Source: Stropharia rugosoannulata (Eukaryota; Basidiomycota; Agaricomycetes; Agaricales; Strophariaceae). Taken from it: DNA of 64,000 nucleotides. The first letter of the stretch is position 1; each line of letters begins with the position of its first letter. A program made the translations under genes and the position numbers. The stretch lies in contig JANCIK010000005.1 in the NCBI GenBank assembly GCA_028532985.1, positions 1,370,501 through 1,434,500 of the forward strand, read 5' to 3'. The notes under the pieces are model-generated. The model did not search any database. It saw nothing but the letters and a program-made list of their open reading frames with translations, and was not told where the DNA came from. This document shows positions 60,127 through 64,000 of the stretch, piece by piece.

Positions 60127-61025
60127 AGTTGAGGGGAAAGGAGGTGTTCAGGCGTAAAGAACGTGGATTTGAACGAAGGAATGGCGGGTTAGACGTGTAA
60201 AAGCCGTAGAAGCCAGAGTCGGTGGACGGAGCGCAACACCTCTGGGACTCCACGGGGGAAGGATGAGAGGATATACACGGTAGTGTCAAATGAACACCAC
60301 CGTGGTGATAAAAGGGAAAGTGGATCTGAGTCTGGACAAAATCGGCCATCTTGATGATCCTCGCTGATTTCGTCCTGGCATAACAACATGTTGCTATGTT
60401 TGGCCGTGGGAGTTTATCATGATTGAAGTAGCGCCCGAGCAGCCGGCCTTGGCGTATGCAGTGGCGTGCCACCCAGTTCCAAAACCTCGCTATTTCATTC
60501 GGTGCGATATTCAAAACGCATGAAACAGCATCATATTGTATCACTAGTACCACTGAAAAGTTAGCCTTGTGGCATTCGATAGAAATGTAGCTTCGCACTC
60601 AGTTATAACCGTGCGTTACTGGGTTTGCGTCAATTAGTTCTTGCAACATCCTGACCAATTTGATCTTCGCTTCAACAGCGTTGAAATTTTGCGCAACATG
60701 TAAGACGCGATACTAATTCAGTCTCTGGACAGGCATGTAAGTGTTGTTTTTATGACGTGATGCACACCGTTGTACAAGGTACAGTGGTCAAGTAATAGTG
60801 TTCAAGTAACTTTCATAGCCCTCCTGTTCCCACCTCCCGCTCCATGAAATTCAAAAAAAAAAAAAAAATTAACCTTAGTGAGAACGCTTGCTCGAGTTCG
60901 GATTCCCGGAAGCCCGCGGATGGGAACTCTAATAGACTCTAGCAAAAGACGGGCAACGTTCAAATTAAATATTACATGGCGCAATCGGCGTGAGTGTGAA
61001 CCATACGCATATAAGCACCACGAGA
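60127..61025. other. Intergenic, with A16 run
   Basis: About 900 bp. It contains a run of about 16 A at 60853-60868 and no recognisable gene. The left part is the promoter of the SH3 protein. Confidence 0.5.
60853..60868. repeat. Homopolymer A run (about 16)
   Basis: An uninterrupted A tract on the plus strand. There are no target-site duplications or retro-element body next to it. Confidence 0.8.
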
Positions 61026-62562
61026 TCAGTCCTTGAAGTCCTTGAATTCAGGTTTCATAGCAGCAAGCATGTCCTTCGCCGTCTTCCTAGGCTTCCACCC
61101 CACTGACCGTGCGCGGTCAGCGCGGCAGCGTGAGTTCGTTCCCAGACTCGTCCCCTGAGGGAAATAAGTGCGAAGTTCCTCTTCGGTAAAGCTTGTTGGC
61201 GTGGCGTCGTCTGTCTCCCCTCGCGTGTGCATCACCTTTCCAATCGCCTCCGCTACTTCATACAGGGTATGCTCCCCATTTTCACAGAAATAGTATCCCT
61301 CCACGCCATGCCCAAAATGCGCGTTTGGCGCAAAGGGCGTGCGCGGTCGGCTTCGCGGGAGAACGGCATCATGCGCGTGCTCTTCGGTGTGATGCGGTGG
61401 GACAATCGATTCAAAGATGAGTATGTACACATCAACCACTGTCCATCGTTGACAGATATGATCATTTGTTGCTTTTCATTTAGAATGATGAATGCGTCCA
61501 TAAATATGCTTTTACTCACCGTCTTGAATATGGACGTTGGGCCATATATTCTTTCCTGCACCAACCATCCCTGCGCGACCTCGTTGGCGGCTTAGTTTGA
61601 TCAAGGTAGGTATTTGCTGGGAATGGCGATTCTGCAGACCCGCGTCGACTAGAGATCCTGAGGCTATACCCCAAATTGTACTAGGCAGTACAATGTATGT
61701 TTTGACATAACCTTCCAGGAGGGCGATTCAATCAAAGAAGTGCACCAGATGTATTAGTGGGTGAAAATTACCTTCCTTGTCAGCATTCGTAAGGGCGATG
61801 TCCACTGATCTGTGTGGCTGGGTTATGGGTAGCGATTCAATCTGCTTTATATCAAGGTCTGAGTAGACGATGTCTGTGGCATGTTCGCCCTGTGCATCAT
61901 CGACCAGGACACCTGTGTTTCCGAGACGTGATGCAGTCCGAAGATTGATCTTTCAGTCTTCTGATGAAGGCAGTATGGTACACTGATGACGTACCTGTTC
62001 CTGACTGTTACAGCATGTCCAATTTATGTACAGCATATGTTTAAAATCGTCAGAGATAGCACCATCCAAGTGAGATATTGATGCGACTAACAGTGTGGAT
62101 AAGAACGGAAACTTTTCCTGTACTCCTGTGCCTATCTCTCAGGCCGTCCAGAATGGCTTTCGCAGCGTCTTCATTATCGGCGTCTGCCTATAGTATCAAA
62201 AAAGATAAATAAACGACTGACAGTCCACGGAAAGATATCACAAACACAGGCAAGAACAATGTCTGCATCGGCAGCGAGCTCACGCAAGAGTCCCAATTCG
62301 GAGTACGAGCCCAACACAGCTCGGATGCCCATCGAGCGGAATATGGATACTTGTTCGGGTTTGCGCACGAGAACTGTGATTCTGAACGTATCGGACTGTG
62401 GACGAGAAATGAGGCGGCTCAGCACACTCCCGCCGATGTATCCTGTGACATTGACGCTGTAAACACAATGACAGTTGCCAGAGCTAGATGAGTAACAACT
62501 TGCTCACCAGTTGCCCCCGTGAGGAAGACATGCGTTTTGGTGTTTCCGTGGATGTGGTGCAT
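61026..62562 (-). CDS. NAD(P)-binding Rossmann protein, NmrA/extended-SDR type
   Basis: The model has seven exons: 62508-62562, 62246-62442, 62092-62187, 61995-62004, 61772-61912, 61520-61711 and 61026-61438. They sum to 1104 nt (367 aa). The N-terminal nucleotide-binding motif is HVFLTGATGYIGGSVLSRLI (GxxGxxG), followed by FRITVLVRKPEQV. The 10-nt exon 4 restores VLIHTSGTGVLVDDAQGE. The catalytic-like tyrosine/lysine is in DKEGYVKTYIVLPSTIWGIA. Further conserved parts are GLQNRHSQQIPTLIKL and VGAGKNIWPNVHIQDVVDVY. GYYFCENGEHTLYEV and RARSVGWKPRKTAKDMLAAM complete the protein. These oxidoreductase-like proteins are common and expanded in mushrooms. Substrate and role are unknown; some NmrA proteins are redox-sensing regulators rather than enzymes. 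Confidence 0.88.
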
Positions 62563-63876
62563 CTCAACAGTAGTCCCGCCCCGTTATGTGTACTGAGTAC
62601 TGATTGCACGAATGTAGTTCGGTACTTTAAGATCAGGCTGTTCCAAAGGCTTCCCGGGTTGGCTATTGGCAGCAAAGTAAGCTCTAGCTCAGTCCTAGCG
62701 AGCCTTATGATTACGATGGTAAGGTTCTTTTATATATGGGAAGTCCCAACGGCCAATAGGTAGATCAACTTTAGTTGTTTCAATGGCGAGATGATGTCGC
62801 AAATCAGGAATGTGTGTGCCTATTTGGGTTATAGAGAGCTTCAAAGTTCACGGCCAGAGTTTGGTAAGTACAAGTTGAGTTGATGCACTAGCGCTCAGGG
62901 GTAGTTAGCGTGAAGTTAGCGCAAGTACAGTCTACAGACGTCAGAAAGGTCCAAGCGCAATTAGGTAAACTGCTAATGTCTATAAATAAGTAAGCCATGT
63001 CACTCCTTGGCGCCTCCGTCATTCTGCCTCCATGATTTCGCCTCTTACAGCTTCATAGCAGCTCGGTAGATTAAATATGTATGTGTGCATGTATAGCTTC
63101 AAACATATTTGACCATCCATGTACAGTAAGTAGCAGGCAAGTCTGCATAACGTCACCTTCCACCTTGTGTAGCAATCATCTTGAAGTCTCTAGTAGTGAC
63201 CTTTGATTAATCGAGTACAGAGGTGCATATAATTGCGCGCGACCTAGCTACGCTCCACAAGCTAGGTAATGATTCTAGCCTTGTCAGCTCATTCAATCAT
63301 AAGAAAGGAAATTGTTAGCCAAAAAACTATTAGCTGTTTGGGATAAGTAATCCCACATAATAATAGCCATTGACAATGAAAAGATACGAAACGATGCGCG
63401 TTTGATTTGTTCAAAGATTGCTCTGATACACTCCAGTAAGCAGGTGTGTTGAAGCTTGCCAAGATGTCTTCTGGAGCGAATTTGCTGTTCCCAACTTGTA
63501 TGTCCGGTGACCTCCTCACCTTGGTTGCTTGCCAGCAGGACTTATGCATGAAAAAATGGGAGCTCGGAGTAACCATTCCCGAAGACGTTTGATAGGAAAT
63601 ATGCTAGCTCCACTAGATGTTGGTATATCTGTTGCAGCCAGTTTCTTTCCGTTCATTTGCAGCATGGAACGCGATCAATTGCAGTTCATTGAAGAGGAAA
63701 GCGTAGGTGATGTTAAAGCTTTTGAACGAGTTACAAAAATAAAGAGAAACGGAAGTGGAGGAGGCGGTGATCAGCTGGACATGATGGTGACAGAAATAGC
63801 AGAGAAATGGCTGGAATCATTGAATGGCACTTTGTGGTATTCTCGGCGGTAAGCGGTGCCGATATAAAGGGAGTTG
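62563..63876. other. Intergenic, about 1.3 kb
   Basis: AT-rich, with no recognisable domain. A plus-strand frame at 63529-63852 (about 108 codons, Gly-rich stretch SGGGG near its end) may be part of an unidentified gene but lacks support. Confidence 0.4.
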
Positions 63877-64000
63877 ATGAAACTAATTACAAAGCATAAC
63901 GAAACAGTCGCACGGGCAGTCACAGAAGGTGACAAGGCCTGGGCAACGGAATGCGTCGTTGTCAACGGACTCTCAGAACTACGCTTCGTACACGCCGGCA
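63877..64000 (+). CDS. Possible 5' end of an unidentified gene (cut by window end)
   Basis: An ATG at 63877 opens a frame of 41 codons that runs off the window: MKLITKHNETVARAVTEGDK, then AWATECVVVNGLSEL. The composition looks protein-like. A TATAAA-like word lies only about 15 bp upstream, too close to be its core promoter. Another frame over the same bases is also open if joined to the frame ending at 63852 by an intron with donor GTAAGC. I cannot tell which is real. Confidence 0.25.
   Translation, partial: MKLITKHNETVARAVTEGDKAWATECVVVNGLSELRFVHAG

Noticed and set aside
60853..60945. Possible tRNA or SINE next to the A16 run
   Set aside because: A weak TTCG-like T-loop word is present, but no stems pair and no anticodon arm can be drawn. 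No target-site duplication is seen.
61990..62010. Apparent loss of the SGTG motif in the NmrA-like gene
   Set aside because: A 10-nt micro-exon at 61995-62004 supplies the missing residues and keeps the frame.

Overview
This is a gene-dense stretch of a filamentous basidiomycete nuclear genome, most likely an Agaricomycete. The evidence is: genes with many short GT-AG introns (about 50-65 nt); tightly spaced genes on both strands; no operons or ribosome-binding sites; a tRNA-Tyr with a canonical intron; and protein types typical of mushroom-forming fungi (PAS/GATA regulator, cytochrome b5-acyl-CoA dehydrogenase fusions, Kre9/Knh1-type GPI proteins). I assembled exon models by hand from splice motifs and reading frame. 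For most genes the exon lengths sum to a multiple of three; genes where I did not check every exon are marked.

Layout. 0-3 kb: 3' end of a P450 gene, tRNA-Tyr, and a GPI-anchored surface protein. 3-6 kb: PRMT5 arginine methyltransferase. 7.5-11 kb: a divergent pair, an ankyrin-repeat protein and a PAS/GATA (WC-2-like) regulator. 12-15.5 kb: Sds22 (PP1 regulator) and CCDC174-like protein. 15.5-18.5 kb, minus strand: membrane-anchored metallo-beta-lactamase-fold protein, molybdopterin synthase small subunit and thiamine pyrophosphokinase. 19-24.8 kb: tail-anchored CS-domain protein, a large low-complexity protein, and divergent ERG28. 24.8-29.6 kb: gene-poor. 29.6-36 kb: F-box/LRR-like protein and a vacuolar-type Ca2+/H+ exchanger. 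36-41 kb: peroxisomal 2-enoyl-CoA hydratase 2 and the Fox2 double dehydrogenase as two separate genes. 41-51 kb: B-type cyclin, FHA/G-patch protein, XLF-like NHEJ factor, Mim1/TOM13. 51-58 kb: two tandem cytochrome b5-acyl-CoA dehydrogenases. 59-62.6 kb: SH3 membrane protein and NAD(P)-binding NmrA-like protein. The right edge holds an unidentified open frame.

The most interesting theme is peroxisomal fatty-acid beta-oxidation. Fox2 is split into a dehydrogenase gene and a hydratase gene. They lie in the same order as the domains of the usual single protein, and each ends in its own AKL peroxisomal signal. About 10-20 kb further on are two b5-ACAD fusions whose C-termini also resemble PTS1 (ARL, and a weaker VKL). 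Together these could supply the first three chemical steps. Other points of note are a 20-bp gap between MOCS2A and the next gene on the same strand, three stopless in-frame introns in the PAS/GATA gene, two likely GC-AG introns, several 10-20 nt micro-exons, and a tail-anchored CS-domain protein.
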